A DNA stretch of 64,000 bases from Dawidia cretensis (lineage in GTDB: Bacteria; Bacteroidota; Bacteroidia; Cytophagales; Cyclobacteriaceae), in NCBI RefSeq assembly GCF_018598175.1, contig NZ_JAHESE010000001.1:62001-126000 (forward strand). Reading direction: 5' to 3'. The translations under genes were made by a program, and so were the position numbers. The notes beneath the pieces are model-generated. The model ran no database searches. It had not been told where the DNA came from and saw nothing but the letters and a program-made list of their open reading frames with translations. Numbering within the stretch: position 1 is the first letter of the stretch; each line of letters starts with the position of its first letter. Positions 35,093 through 43,151 of the stretch are shown piece after piece.

Positions 35093-35746
35093 ATGAACAC
35101 AAACGTAAAATCCTCACTCCTGCTTTTAACGTTGCTAGCCCTCGCTTTACCGGTCGTTGCGCAACAAGCCAGGACGTACGATCTGCAGCAGTTACTCAAA
35201 GAACGGAAGTTTCAGGTGTATTTGCCAAACCCGTATCCGATAACGGACGCCCGAAACCAGAAGCAAGGCATTAGCCTGACGGGTGTGGCCTGGATCACGG
35301 GCGAAGAGTTTTCGACAGGGACTATTGAGGTCGACTTAAAGGGTTATGATGTCTTTCAGATGAGCTTCATCGGTGTTGCATTCCACGGCGTCGACACAAC
35401 GACGTATGACCTGGTGTACTTCCGGCCCTTTAACTTCCGCGCGGAAGATCCCGTGCGGAAGATTCACGCGGTACAGTATGTAAGCCACCCCGACTATACC
35501 TGGCACCGGCTGCGCGAGGAGCAGAACGGCCTCTATGAAAAGGCTGTGACGCCGGCGCCTGTCGCTACGGATTGGTTCCACGCCAGGATTGATGTAGGGG
35601 GTACCGACGTGAAAGTATATGTCGACAATGCCACCACGCCATCGCTGGTAGTCAAAAAACTAAATACCCGCAAGACCGGTCGCATCGGCTTGTGGAACGA
35701 CGGTGTTTCGGGTATGTTCGCCAACCTTAAGATTACACGCCAGTAG
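35093..35746 (+). CDS. Secreted concanavalin-like beta-sandwich protein
   Basis: A 217-residue protein from ATG 35093 (MNTNVKSSLLLLTLLALALP). A signal peptide ends near VVAQQ. The mature part has the jelly-roll pattern of LamG/DUF1080-like domains (GTIEVDLKGYDVFQMSFIGV, AFHG, YDLVYFRPFNFRAEDP, WFHARIDVGGTDVKVYVDNA, TGRIGLWNDG). Such domains bind carbohydrate or are part of glycoside-modifying enzymes, but no catalytic residues are evident. It is divergent from the membrane-tethered protein that also has a concanavalin-like end, so the two may act together. Confidence 0.82.
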   Translation: MNTNVKSSLLLLTLLALALPVVAQQARTYDLQQLLKERKFQVYLPNPYPITDARNQKQGISLTGVAWITGEEFSTGTIEVDLKGYDVFQMSFIGVAFHGVDTTTYDLVYFRPFNFRAEDPVRKIHAVQYVSHPDYTWHRLREEQNGLYEKAVTPAPVATDWFHARIDVGGTDVKVYVDNATTPSLVVKKLNTRKTGRIGLWNDGVSGMFANLKITRQ

Positions 35747-35769
35747 AGCTGACGTCGTTGTGTAAGAAC

Positions 35770-35802
35770 AAAAAAGAGGTTGTGTGCCGCAACCTCTTTT
35801 TT
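35770..35802. terminator. Bidirectional terminator
   Basis: AAAAAAGAGGTTG and CAACCTCTTTTTT form a perfect stem with a 7-base loop, with A-run and T-run on either side. It lies between two convergent genes. Confidence 0.9.
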
Positions 35803-35826
35803 GTATTCGGATGGTGCTATCCCGCG

Positions 35827-36204
35827 TTAGATCCAATCTAATTGCTTCACGGTCTTTTCGCTTTCTACGTTGCCGGTGTGTAATGTTTCTTTTGGTTCAA
35901 AGAGCAGGTTAAAAACCAGTTCGCCGTTGGTATGCGGGCGATGTTCGACTCCTTTAGGGACAATCAATATCTCGCCTTCTTTTACCTCGACTGTGCGGCC
36001 GTCGCGGAAGTCCATCAGCAAGGTGCCTTTAAACACCATAAATAGCTCGTCCTCATTTTCGTGGCTATGCCATACAAAGTCATCTTTCAGTTTGCAGAGT
36101 TTCACATATTGGCCGTTCAGCTCGCCAATGATGTGTGGTGTCCATTGTTTTTCAAACAAGGAGAACTTTTGCATGATGTTTATGGCCTCTATTTTCTTTT
36201 CCAT
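35827..36204 (-). CDS. Cupin-domain protein
   Basis: A 125-residue single-domain cupin. Motif 1 is WHSHENEDELFMVFKG, with the metal-binding His-x-His and Glu pattern, and motif 2 is VPKGVEHRPHTNGE, with the last His. The beta strand DGRTVEVKEGEILIVPKG between them is standard. It should bind a divalent metal, but whether it is an enzyme or a sensor is open. It is monocistronic, with a terminator shared with the convergent beta-sandwich gene. Confidence 0.92.
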   Translation of the reverse strand: MEKKIEAINIMQKFSLFEKQWTPHIIGELNGQYVKLCKLKDDFVWHSHENEDELFMVFKGTLLMDFRDGRTVEVKEGEILIVPKGVEHRPHTNGELVFNLLFEPKETLHTGNVESEKTVKQLDWI

Positions 36205-36303
36205 GGTTCGTACGGGTTCGTTATGCAGGCACTATGTTAGCGTACGAACTTCAGAAATGCTATTGTTAGGCGGTAATCTTTATGGCGGGGGAGGCGCCGG
36301 AAC

Positions 36304-38721
36304 TCACTCTTGCTTGAGCGAGTCTGTGGGATTTGCCATGGCTGATTTAATCGTCTGGACGCTCACTGTAAGCAGCGCCAACAGCAATACAAAGGCGACG
36401 GCAAACAAAAATATTCCTGCATGGAGCGTGATGCGCACGGCGTAGTCGGCCAACCATTGCTGCATGAGGAGATAGGCGACGGGCACGGCGATGAGCGCGG
36501 CCACGATCACGGTTTTCATAAAGTCACGCGAAAGCAAGCTGACCACCGTACTGACCGAGGCGCCCAGGACCTTGCGAATACCGATCTCTTTTTTGCGCTG
36601 CAGGATGGTGTACGATGAAAGTCCGAACAGGCCGAGGCACGCAATGAAAACGATCAACCCGGAGAATGCGGTCATGACCTGGAGAAGGTTTGTATCGGCG
36701 CGGTATTGGTTGTCGTAGCGTTCGTTCAGGAAGAAATAATCGAATACGGTGTTAGGATATACTTTACGCCATACGTCTTCCACCGATGCGACTGTCTTTT
36801 TCATGTCGGAAGTTGTGAGCTGTACGGCGAAATAGTCGGCTGCCTCGCCATAGTTGAACAGCATGGGCAGGTGCTGTTCCTTGGGAGACCGGAAATAGAA
36901 ATTTTTAAGCACGCCTATGATCGTTGAGCCTTCGGCATTGTGGCGTGTGCGGAAGGTAACTTTAGTACCGACCGCCTGTTCCGGACTAGCGAATCCAAGT
37001 GCTTTGGCGGCTTCTTCGTTGACGATTATCTGATCGTGATTGGGAACGCCGTTTTCAAAGTTGCGTCCTGCCAGCAAGGTCATATTAAGAGACGGTATAA
37101 AATCGGCATCGATAGCGATGTAGGAGTATAAGTACCCGCCACCGTTCTCGGACGACTGCCCCAGGCGAAGCATGTGTGTGGTGCTGAGTTCCTGGATGTT
37201 CACGCCCGGGAGCGATGCCGCCCGGTAGACCGATTGTATATCGGGGTTCTTCATAAGCTCTGTCTTGAGCGTCTGACTGGCGCGGCGGGCAATGGAGTCG
37301 GGTAACGACACCTGTTTGCCCGTGAGCACGAGGGTTTGGTTGATGTTCATCCCCAGGTCGTAGTGCTGCAGGAATCGTACTTGCAGGTAGACGGTGCACA
37401 TGCTGATGATCAATACAACGGTGGCGCTAAACTGGAAGATCACGAGGCCCTTGCGCAGTAGCTGTCCGTGTGTAGAAGATTGGAACTTTCCTTTCAACAC
37501 CGTGGTTGGGCTAAACGATGCGAGCACAAAGGCCGGGTAGACACCCGACAGTAATGACCCGGCAGTCAGCAAACCGATGAATAATAACCAGAAAGAACGA
37601 TCGTGCAGCATGATGAGCGGCGCCGGTTGCCCGGAGATATTCTGAAACAAGGGGAATGCGACCTGTAGCAACGTCAGTGCTATAGCACCGGCCAGTACGT
37701 TTACGAGGATAGATTCCCATAAGAATTGAAACACGAGCTGCACTTTGAGCGACCCCATCACTTTGCGTACGCCTACTTCGCGCGCGCGTTCCATGGCGCG
37801 GGCCGTTGACAGGTTTAAATAGTTCACCCAGGCAATGACGATGAGGAACACGGCGATGAAGCTGAGGTAATATACTGCTTTGATATTCCCCGGAGGCTCG
37901 GGCTCGTATGCTTTGTTGGAATAGAGATGGATGTCTTTAATCGGTTCGGCTACGAAGTATTCCTGCTCTAACTTGCCTTTGAGCTCGGTCTCTGTCAGGG
38001 CATGGAGTTTCTTATTCAGCTGCTGAAGGTCTGTACCCGGGGTGGTCAGTATATACGTATATTCGTTGTTATTATTCCATTTGTCATCGGGGTACCAAGG
38101 CTTTAGTGTCTTTAACGACAGCCGGGAGAGTAAGAATGTAAACTTTATGTGCGTATTGGGCGGCGGGTCGGCCATGACGGCTTTGACGCGGTAGGGGTTA
38201 TTGTCGACTTCGATCAGCTCGTCGATGACATCCGTACGACCGAAGTATTTTTTCGCCACGGATTCGGTCACTATAACTTCAAAGGGGGCGGTAAGGGCGG
38301 TGGCGGCGTCGCCGTGCAACAACGGATAGCTAAACACGGTTAGTACGGAGGGGTCGGCCCAATATAGTTTTGTCTCCAGAAAGTTTTGGGATCCCACCCG
38401 TATGTTGATAGACCCGTCCATGCCGTATAGTCTGACGAAGTCTATTACCTCGGGCATTTTTTCTTTCAGCATCGGACCCAGGGGTGCATACGATTCACAA
38501 TCTGTCATGTCGTATTGCTCACCATTATAAAAATCCACGGTCACGCGGAAGATGTTGTCGGCGTTTTTGTGAAAGTCTTCATAGCTCCGTTCGAAGCGGA
38601 TGTATTGTACGATGAAAAGAAATGCTGCCATGCCCAGGGCCAGGCCGGTGATATTGATAATCGTGAAGATCCGGTTCTTGAGAAGGGTGCGGTATGCTAT
38701 GCGGAGATAGTTGAATAACAT
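36304..38721 (-). CDS. FtsX/MacB-type ABC transporter permease, 805 residues
   Basis: A second large permease, paralogous to the one at 11.6-14.1 kb. Shared features are the N-terminal helix (RIFTIINITGLALGMAAFLF), the periplasmic motif EVIVTESVAKKYFGRTD, the first FtsX core (VNYLNLSTARAMERAREVGV) and the C-terminal core (LSSYTILQRKKEIGIRKVLG). The protein is made of two MacB-like periplasmic domains and two FtsX cores with about eight helices. No ATPase is encoded next to it. The role is probably envelope transport or signalling together with a distant LolD/MacB-like ATPase. Confidence 0.93.
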   Translation of the reverse strand: MLFNYLRIAYRTLLKNRIFTIINITGLALGMAAFLFIVQYIRFERSYEDFHKNADNIFRVTVDFYNGEQYDMTDCESYAPLGPMLKEKMPEVIDFVRLYGMDGSINIRVGSQNFLETKLYWADPSVLTVFSYPLLHGDAATALTAPFEVIVTESVAKKYFGRTDVIDELIEVDNNPYRVKAVMADPPPNTHIKFTFLLSRLSLKTLKPWYPDDKWNNNNEYTYILTTPGTDLQQLNKKLHALTETELKGKLEQEYFVAEPIKDIHLYSNKAYEPEPPGNIKAVYYLSFIAVFLIVIAWVNYLNLSTARAMERAREVGVRKVMGSLKVQLVFQFLWESILVNVLAGAIALTLLQVAFPLFQNISGQPAPLIMLHDRSFWLLFIGLLTAGSLLSGVYPAFVLASFSPTTVLKGKFQSSTHGQLLRKGLVIFQFSATVVLIISMCTVYLQVRFLQHYDLGMNINQTLVLTGKQVSLPDSIARRASQTLKTELMKNPDIQSVYRAASLPGVNIQELSTTHMLRLGQSSENGGGYLYSYIAIDADFIPSLNMTLLAGRNFENGVPNHDQIIVNEEAAKALGFASPEQAVGTKVTFRTRHNAEGSTIIGVLKNFYFRSPKEQHLPMLFNYGEAADYFAVQLTTSDMKKTVASVEDVWRKVYPNTVFDYFFLNERYDNQYRADTNLLQVMTAFSGLIVFIACLGLFGLSSYTILQRKKEIGIRKVLGASVSTVVSLLSRDFMKTVIVAALIAVPVAYLLMQQWLADYAVRITLHAGIFLFAVAFVLLLALLTVSVQTIKSAMANPTDSLKQE

Positions 38722-38882
38722 GGCGGTGGGGTGATGCGTTCTGAGTTATTGCTAAAATAGTGCCATGCGCAAAATAACGTTGTTTTGTACCAATAGAAGT
38801 GTTGCCTGGTCGCGGATGGGCGTTTTTGTCCGCCGGCGGACATTACACAGTATACTGCATCTTATTATCTTTCGCTAAACTT

Positions 38883-39806
38883 ATGACGATGTTGTTATCT
38901 TTTATCTGGATTACCTTGAGCTTCTGTCCGGAAGTACTTCTGGAGCCAGCAAAGGGAATTGTATATTTCTCCACCGATAACGGGCAGACCTGGGAGAATA
39001 CCAGCGCCGGGCTTCCCGACAATATTTTTTTATCGGATATAGCCGTCGCCCCGGGGCTCCTGGGCTTAACGACAAAACAGCACGGCATCTTTCTCTTCAA
39101 TTTTGCAAAAAGCGAATGGTCTACTCTGGCAACTATTCCAACAACCGATGAAATTGACGCGCTTTGCTTTCATCAGAGCAAAATCTTGGTGGGCACCAAA
39201 AACAACGGGCTGTTCATCTCATCAGACGGGGGCAAAACCTGGGCGTCTTTTAATCGCGGTTTAAAAAACCTGACGATCCGTAAACTTACCTATCTCGAAC
39301 AAAAGGTTTACGCCGGAACCAACGGCGGGTTATACGTCCTTCAGGAATCCACCAATCAGTGGATTCCTGAGCATGAGGAAAACGGATTACAGGTAAATGG
39401 CATGCGGGCATTGGACGGTGACCTTTATGCCGGCACCAATCGGGGCTTATTTAAAAAAAGCAAAGGCGGACAGGATTGGAAACAGATCATGCCGGGCCGT
39501 TCCCTGCACAATCTCGGCGTGGATCGCAAAAACATTTATGCGCTTACGTATAGTGAGCTTTTTATTTCCGATGACAAAGGTGCTTCGTGGAAAAGTGATC
39601 AAGCTGGCATGCCTCCGAAATATACATTTCAGGTGATTGAAAAAGACAATACGTTGCTGGCAGGTCAATGGGATGGTGTTTATATAAAACACGGCTTATT
39701 GGGCTGGGCACTTTCCAATCAAGGCCTTCCCAAGGATTTTCCGGTTCTAGAGCTGGTTGTCAGCGGGAACACCATTGTTGCTGGAAGCTCTCAGTGGTCG
39801 CGGTGA
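38883..39806 (+). CDS. Secreted Asp-box (BNR) repeat beta-propeller protein
   Basis: A 307-residue protein from ATG 38883 (MTMLLSFIWITLSFCPEVLL). A hydrophobic N-terminus suggests export. At least three Asp-box motifs S-x-D-x-G-x-x-W occur (STDNGQTWENTS, SSDGGKTWASFN, SDDKGASWKSDQ) with about 45-residue spacing and repeated phrases such as KVYAGTNGGLYVLQ and DLYAGTNRGLFKKS. This predicts a YCF48- or sialidase-like propeller without sialidase catalytic residues. It may serve in protein assembly or binding. The next small membrane protein starts 28 bases on. Confidence 0.85.
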   Translation: MTMLLSFIWITLSFCPEVLLEPAKGIVYFSTDNGQTWENTSAGLPDNIFLSDIAVAPGLLGLTTKQHGIFLFNFAKSEWSTLATIPTTDEIDALCFHQSKILVGTKNNGLFISSDGGKTWASFNRGLKNLTIRKLTYLEQKVYAGTNGGLYVLQESTNQWIPEHEENGLQVNGMRALDGDLYAGTNRGLFKKSKGGQDWKQIMPGRSLHNLGVDRKNIYALTYSELFISDDKGASWKSDQAGMPPKYTFQVIEKDNTLLAGQWDGVYIKHGLLGWALSNQGLPKDFPVLELVVSGNTIVAGSSQWSR

Positions 39807-39834
39807 AGCTTTACCTTTACAACATTATGGGCGC

Positions 39835-40194
39835 ATGAATGAATCAAAAGAAGTGTTAACAGCAGAGGAAATCAGGAAGCAAGCCTACCTGACCGCGCTA
39901 CGACTAAAAAGTTCCGGCCTGGATGCCGAAACTATTTATGCCCGTCTTGAGAAACAAGGTGTACCGGCGAACCTGGCCAGACAGGTAGCCATGGATGTCA
40001 TGCTCGAACAGAAACGAGAAGTGCACGAGCAGGCAGAAACGAGCTACAACATGGCGTTGATCAGAGCAGCCTTCGCCGTTATTCTAGGCTTGGTCTCGTT
40101 CCTTTTTTTCCGGGGGGTGTTCCTGGTGGCTATGATCATCCTTACTGTGGCAATCGTGTCGGCAGTACGTGCAAAGGAGCAGATGAAGAAATAG
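39835..40194 (+). CDS. Small protein with two membrane helices
   Basis: A 119-residue protein from ATG 39835 (MNESKEVLTAEEIRKQAYLT). The first 70 residues are charged and helical (ALRLKSSGLDAETIYARLEK, QGVPANLARQVAMDVMLEQK). Then two closely spaced hydrophobic helices follow (IRAAFAVILGLVSFLFF, VFLVAMIILTVAIVSAVRA), ending in KEQMKK. It is probably cotranscribed with the beta-propeller gene. Function is unknown. Confidence 0.7.
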   Translation: MNESKEVLTAEEIRKQAYLTALRLKSSGLDAETIYARLEKQGVPANLARQVAMDVMLEQKREVHEQAETSYNMALIRAAFAVILGLVSFLFFRGVFLVAMIILTVAIVSAVRAKEQMKK

Positions 40195-40340
40195 CATGCA
40201 TGCAGCGTTGCCCTGAAAGACTCTACTCGTAAAAGCATCTATCTGACCAGTGCCAATTTCATGTCTGAAAGTGTTGTGCCGCTGCAAATAAAACAACGAA
40301 AATTGTTTTTTGTAGATTAATTGTGGAGAGAAAACCACGT

Positions 40341-40355
40341 ATCCACGACGTGGAT
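40341..40355. promoter_or_regulatory. Odd palindrome ahead of the DUF808 gene, possible operator
   Basis: ATCCACG-A-CGTGGAT is a 15-base perfect palindrome. It abuts a TTTG (40355-40358) that could serve as a -33 element, 25 bases before TATCTTTG at 40384-40391, which matches TAnnTTTG. Confidence 0.4.
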
Positions 40356-40383
40356 TTGAAGGCACGGAATCGAATTTAAATTT

Positions 40384-40391
40384 TATCTTTG
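40384..40391 (+). promoter_or_regulatory. TAnnTTTG promoter box for DUF808 gene
   Basis: TATCTTTG lies 23 bases before the ATG at 40415. It matches the Bacteroidota -7 consensus. Confidence 0.5.
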
Positions 40392-40414
40392 CTGCCGTTT
40401 GGAACGATAGCACT

Positions 40415-41284
40415 ATGGCTTCAGGTTTTTTTTCTATTCTGGATGATTTAGCGGCGTTGATGGACGACGTTGCTGTTGCAAGCAAGGTGGCCACGCGCAA
40501 AACGGCCGGGATATTGGGCGACGACCTGGCCGTCAATGCCGAGAAGGCAACGGGGTTTCTGGCTTCACGTGAGCTGCCCGTGCTGTGGGCGATTACAAAA
40601 GGCTCTTTTATCAATAAGGTTATTATTGTCCCCATTGCTTTATTGTTAAATGCTTTTTTTCCGACCGCTATTATCGTCAGCCTGGTGTTAGGAGGGCTCT
40701 ACCTGGCGTATGAAGGAGTAGAGAAGATTATTGAATATCTTTTTCACCGTTCAAAGGCGGGTCATGAAGTAATAGAAGAGCATGATGAAAACAACAGCTC
40801 TTTGGAAAAAGTAAAAATTAAATCTGCTATCACGACCGATTTTATCCTCTCCGTTGAGATTGTCATTATTGCGTTGGGATCTGTCCTGGATAAGAGCTTA
40901 AGCATGCAAATCATTATAGTTTGCATTGTTGCAATTTTAGCAACAGTAGGCGTCTATGGCCTCGTGGCACTTATTGTTCGGATGGATGATATCGGTTACA
41001 AGCTCATTAAACATTCTTCCGACAAAGGTATTGTATCACAACTCGGCCATCTAATGGTTAAGTCGCTCCCGATCATCATTAAGTTTATAGGTTTCATTGG
41101 CACCATCGCCTTGATTTTAGTTTCCGGTGGGATTTTTGCCCATAACATTGATTATCTCCATCATCTTTTTCCGGAGATGCCGACGACCATTAAAGAGTTT
41201 ATATTGGGACTCGCTGCGGGGCTCGTCGTAGTCGCCGTTGTGAGCGGTGGGAAGAAGATATTCGCGTTGCTGAAACGGGATTAA
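40415..41284 (+). CDS. DUF808 (YedI-type) inner-membrane protein
   Basis: A 289-residue integral membrane protein. The conserved N-terminus MASGFFSILDDLAALMDDVA and VASKVATRKTAGILGDDLAV are diagnostic of DUF808, followed by PVLWAITKGSFINKVIIVP. About six membrane helices follow, including VIIVPIALLLNAFFPTAIIV, IIIVCIVAILATVGVYGLVA and FIGFIGTIALILVSGGIF. The family is widespread, but no biochemical role is established. It is monocistronic, with a good -7 box and a palindrome upstream. Confidence 0.95.
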   Translation: MASGFFSILDDLAALMDDVAVASKVATRKTAGILGDDLAVNAEKATGFLASRELPVLWAITKGSFINKVIIVPIALLLNAFFPTAIIVSLVLGGLYLAYEGVEKIIEYLFHRSKAGHEVIEEHDENNSSLEKVKIKSAITTDFILSVEIVIIALGSVLDKSLSMQIIIVCIVAILATVGVYGLVALIVRMDDIGYKLIKHSSDKGIVSQLGHLMVKSLPIIIKFIGFIGTIALILVSGGIFAHNIDYLHHLFPEMPTTIKEFILGLAAGLVVVAVVSGGKKIFALLKRD

Positions 41285-41311
41285 CGGACCCGATCAATAA
41301 CCTAGCCGTTA

Positions 41312-41947
41312 TTACCAAACAGGTATCAAATCCTCTTCAGTAGCCCTGGCTGTATATTTAGCGAAGCTTTTCTCCTGGTGTTCCACCAGATTAAAATCGC
41401 AGGCATCCGCTGCCAGTAATTCATCAATCAAAGAAAGCCTGTCTTTAATGCCACAAAACGTAGCGGGAAGTTCGGCCAATCTTTTTTCAAGAAGCTTACT
41501 ATTATATTTTTGGGGAATTCTAAAAATCGAATCTCCTACAATCTCGGGAACGGTGTAGGAAACTTCGAACTTTAAGAGCTTATCAACTATTACCCAACGT
41601 TTGTTGATACGCGTGATCTGAATGCCATACTTTTTTTCTGGGTCAAATTCAGGCTTATGTTTTTTTATTCTAACTTCTGTCGCCAACCATTTTTCCAATG
41701 TTGTCCGGGCGTGTTCAAATGACAACCCACTTCCAAACGAAACAATTTTATTGTCCCGCTTTACTATAAACGTGTACCCTCGACCAACGGTCATTTTGGA
41801 AAAGTCGCCTGTGTCCAGAAATGCTTTTGTATGGCATACAAAGCTGAAAAAATCTTCACCATCAACAATACTACGCCGATCTACAGCGAACTCGTTGCCA
41901 AACTTCTTTATAGCATAGTTTGTTGCTTTCTGAAAATAGTCTATCAT
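41312..41947 (-). CDS. Protein with N-terminal YrhB/Imm35-like immunity domain
   Basis: A 211-residue cytosolic protein. Residues 1-90 resemble the YrhB/Imm35 fold: IDYFQKATNYAIKKF, then FFSFVCHTKAFLDTGDFSKM and GRGYTFIVKRDNKIVSFGSG. In E. coli YrhB the matching segment also has F-L-E-T-G-D and a strand reading PFIIDKDSG. The C-terminal 115 residues are alpha/beta (KYGIQITRINKRWVIVDKLL) and unassigned. Imm35 proteins are predicted polymorphic-toxin immunity proteins, but no toxin gene is next to it. It is therefore either an orphan immunity gene or a protein using the same fold. Confidence 0.7.
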   Translation of the reverse strand: MIDYFQKATNYAIKKFGNEFAVDRRSIVDGEDFFSFVCHTKAFLDTGDFSKMTVGRGYTFIVKRDNKIVSFGSGLSFEHARTTLEKWLATEVRIKKHKPEFDPEKKYGIQITRINKRWVIVDKLLKFEVSYTVPEIVGDSIFRIPQKYNSKLLEKRLAELPATFCGIKDRLSLIDELLAADACDFNLVEHQEKSFAKYTARATEEDLIPVW

Positions 41948-42076
41948 ACTCAGCGCTTAACTCCAAAGGTAAATTTCTCCTGACAATTCAGAAAGCGTTT
42001 TTGAAGGACAAAACAGAAAGGCGACTGTATAATCCTCCTTCCAGCGTACATCGGACCAGCCGGACCAATGTTCCGG

Positions 42077-42295
42077 TCAAGCGTTCCTTTTGAAGATCCG
42101 GTGAATCACGGCGTCTATGACAGGCAAGCCAACGAAGACCATCCATGGCACTAATACGACAGTCAGTAGGAATGTTCGCTGGTATAACGGCAGCGCTGAC
42201 AGCGCCGGACCGAACATTGAGAGGAACAAGGTTATGGATGGGAAGATGACGACCCAGATCTTCAGGGTCATCATCCATTTCATTTTTGTCTTCAT
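42077..42295 (-). CDS. Small DUF2798-like membrane protein
   Basis: A 72-residue protein with two membrane helices (LKIWVVIFPSITLFLSMF and LTVVLVPWMVFVGLPVIDA). It starts 11 bases after the stop of the SDR gene and is thus second in that operon. The size and the NQ-poor two-helix form resemble DUF2798 proteins. The function is unknown. A longer frame on the same strand (41988-42278) overlaps it, but its composition is not protein-like. Confidence 0.7.
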   Translation of the reverse strand: MKTKMKWMMTLKIWVVIFPSITLFLSMFGPALSALPLYQRTFLLTVVLVPWMVFVGLPVIDAVIHRIFKRNA

Positions 42296-42306
42296 CCGGC
42301 GTTATC

Positions 42307-42912
42307 CTAGTAGGGCTTGATTACCTGGCCGGTATTTGCTCCAAAGACACTCTTGCGAAAACCATACTCCAGTTGTTTCATGGTGACGGGGATATCCTGG
42401 AAGAAGGGGAAGTATTGTGATGAGTCCTCGATTACCGTTGGGCTTACGGCGTTGATGCGAACGCCATTTTTCAGTTCAATGGCAGCGGCGCGTACGAAGG
42501 CTTCTACTGCGCCGTTAGCGGCGGAAGCGTTGGCGAAGTTCATGACGGGCTCATGTGTTAATGCTCCTGTGATGAGTGTGAATGATCCTTTTGGATTGAT
42601 ATGATGTTGGCCGATCAACACCAAATTGATTTGGCCCATCAGTTTGCCTTCCAGTCCCTTGCGGAATTCTTTATCGCTCATGTTTTTCCAGGGACCAACA
42701 TACGTGGGGCCTGCTGTACAAATCAGCGCGTCGAACGAGCCGGTATTTTTGAATAAGGTTCCGATAGATTCTGTCGAGGTGATGTCTACCTGAAAGTCTC
42801 CCCCTTTTGTACCAACCCGGATGACTTCGTGCTCTTTTTCAAAGGCACCGGCCAGGTATTTGCCCATCGTCCCTGTAGCGCCTACGATAACGATTTTCTT
42901 TTTTGCTTTCAT
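42307..42912 (-). CDS. Atypical short-chain dehydrogenase/reductase
   Basis: A 201-residue Rossmann protein from ATG 42912 (MKAKKKIVIVGATGTMGKYL). The cofactor motif is GATGTMGKYLAG, with later strands FDALICTAGPTYVGP and SFTLITGALTHEP, and VRINAVSPTVIEDS. At the place of the usual YxxxK it reads NASAANGAVEAFVRAAAIEL, so the catalytic Tyr and Lys are absent or moved. Short SDRs of this type act as reductases or as NADP sensors. It is first in an operon with a small membrane protein. Confidence 0.88.
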   Translation of the reverse strand: MKAKKKIVIVGATGTMGKYLAGAFEKEHEVIRVGTKGGDFQVDITSTESIGTLFKNTGSFDALICTAGPTYVGPWKNMSDKEFRKGLEGKLMGQINLVLIGQHHINPKGSFTLITGALTHEPVMNFANASAANGAVEAFVRAAAIELKNGVRINAVSPTVIEDSSQYFPFFQDIPVTMKQLEYGFRKSVFGANTGQVIKPY

Positions 42913-43151
42913 GCTGTTGAATATTGATTCGTATGCAAAACTACTTCTCCACATGCGTAGCCGTGTAGGACAAAAATTAAATTGAATGGGACAAATGCCC
43001 AAATCTCCAGTCATTACCTGGGTTAAATATTATACCGCACAATAATTAGACCGTGCCGTTCAATAACTGATACCGTTCGTTGCATGAGTGGTTTGTTACC
43101 TTCCCTCCGTTGCCGATGCCCCCGATCGGCCATACTTTAAACTCAACTAAT

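Noticed and set aside
41988-42278. A 96-codon minus-strand frame overlapping the small DUF2798-like gene
   Set aside because: The alternative frame gives two clean membrane helices and the right operon spacing; this one is Arg/Pro/Leu-rich shadow sequence.
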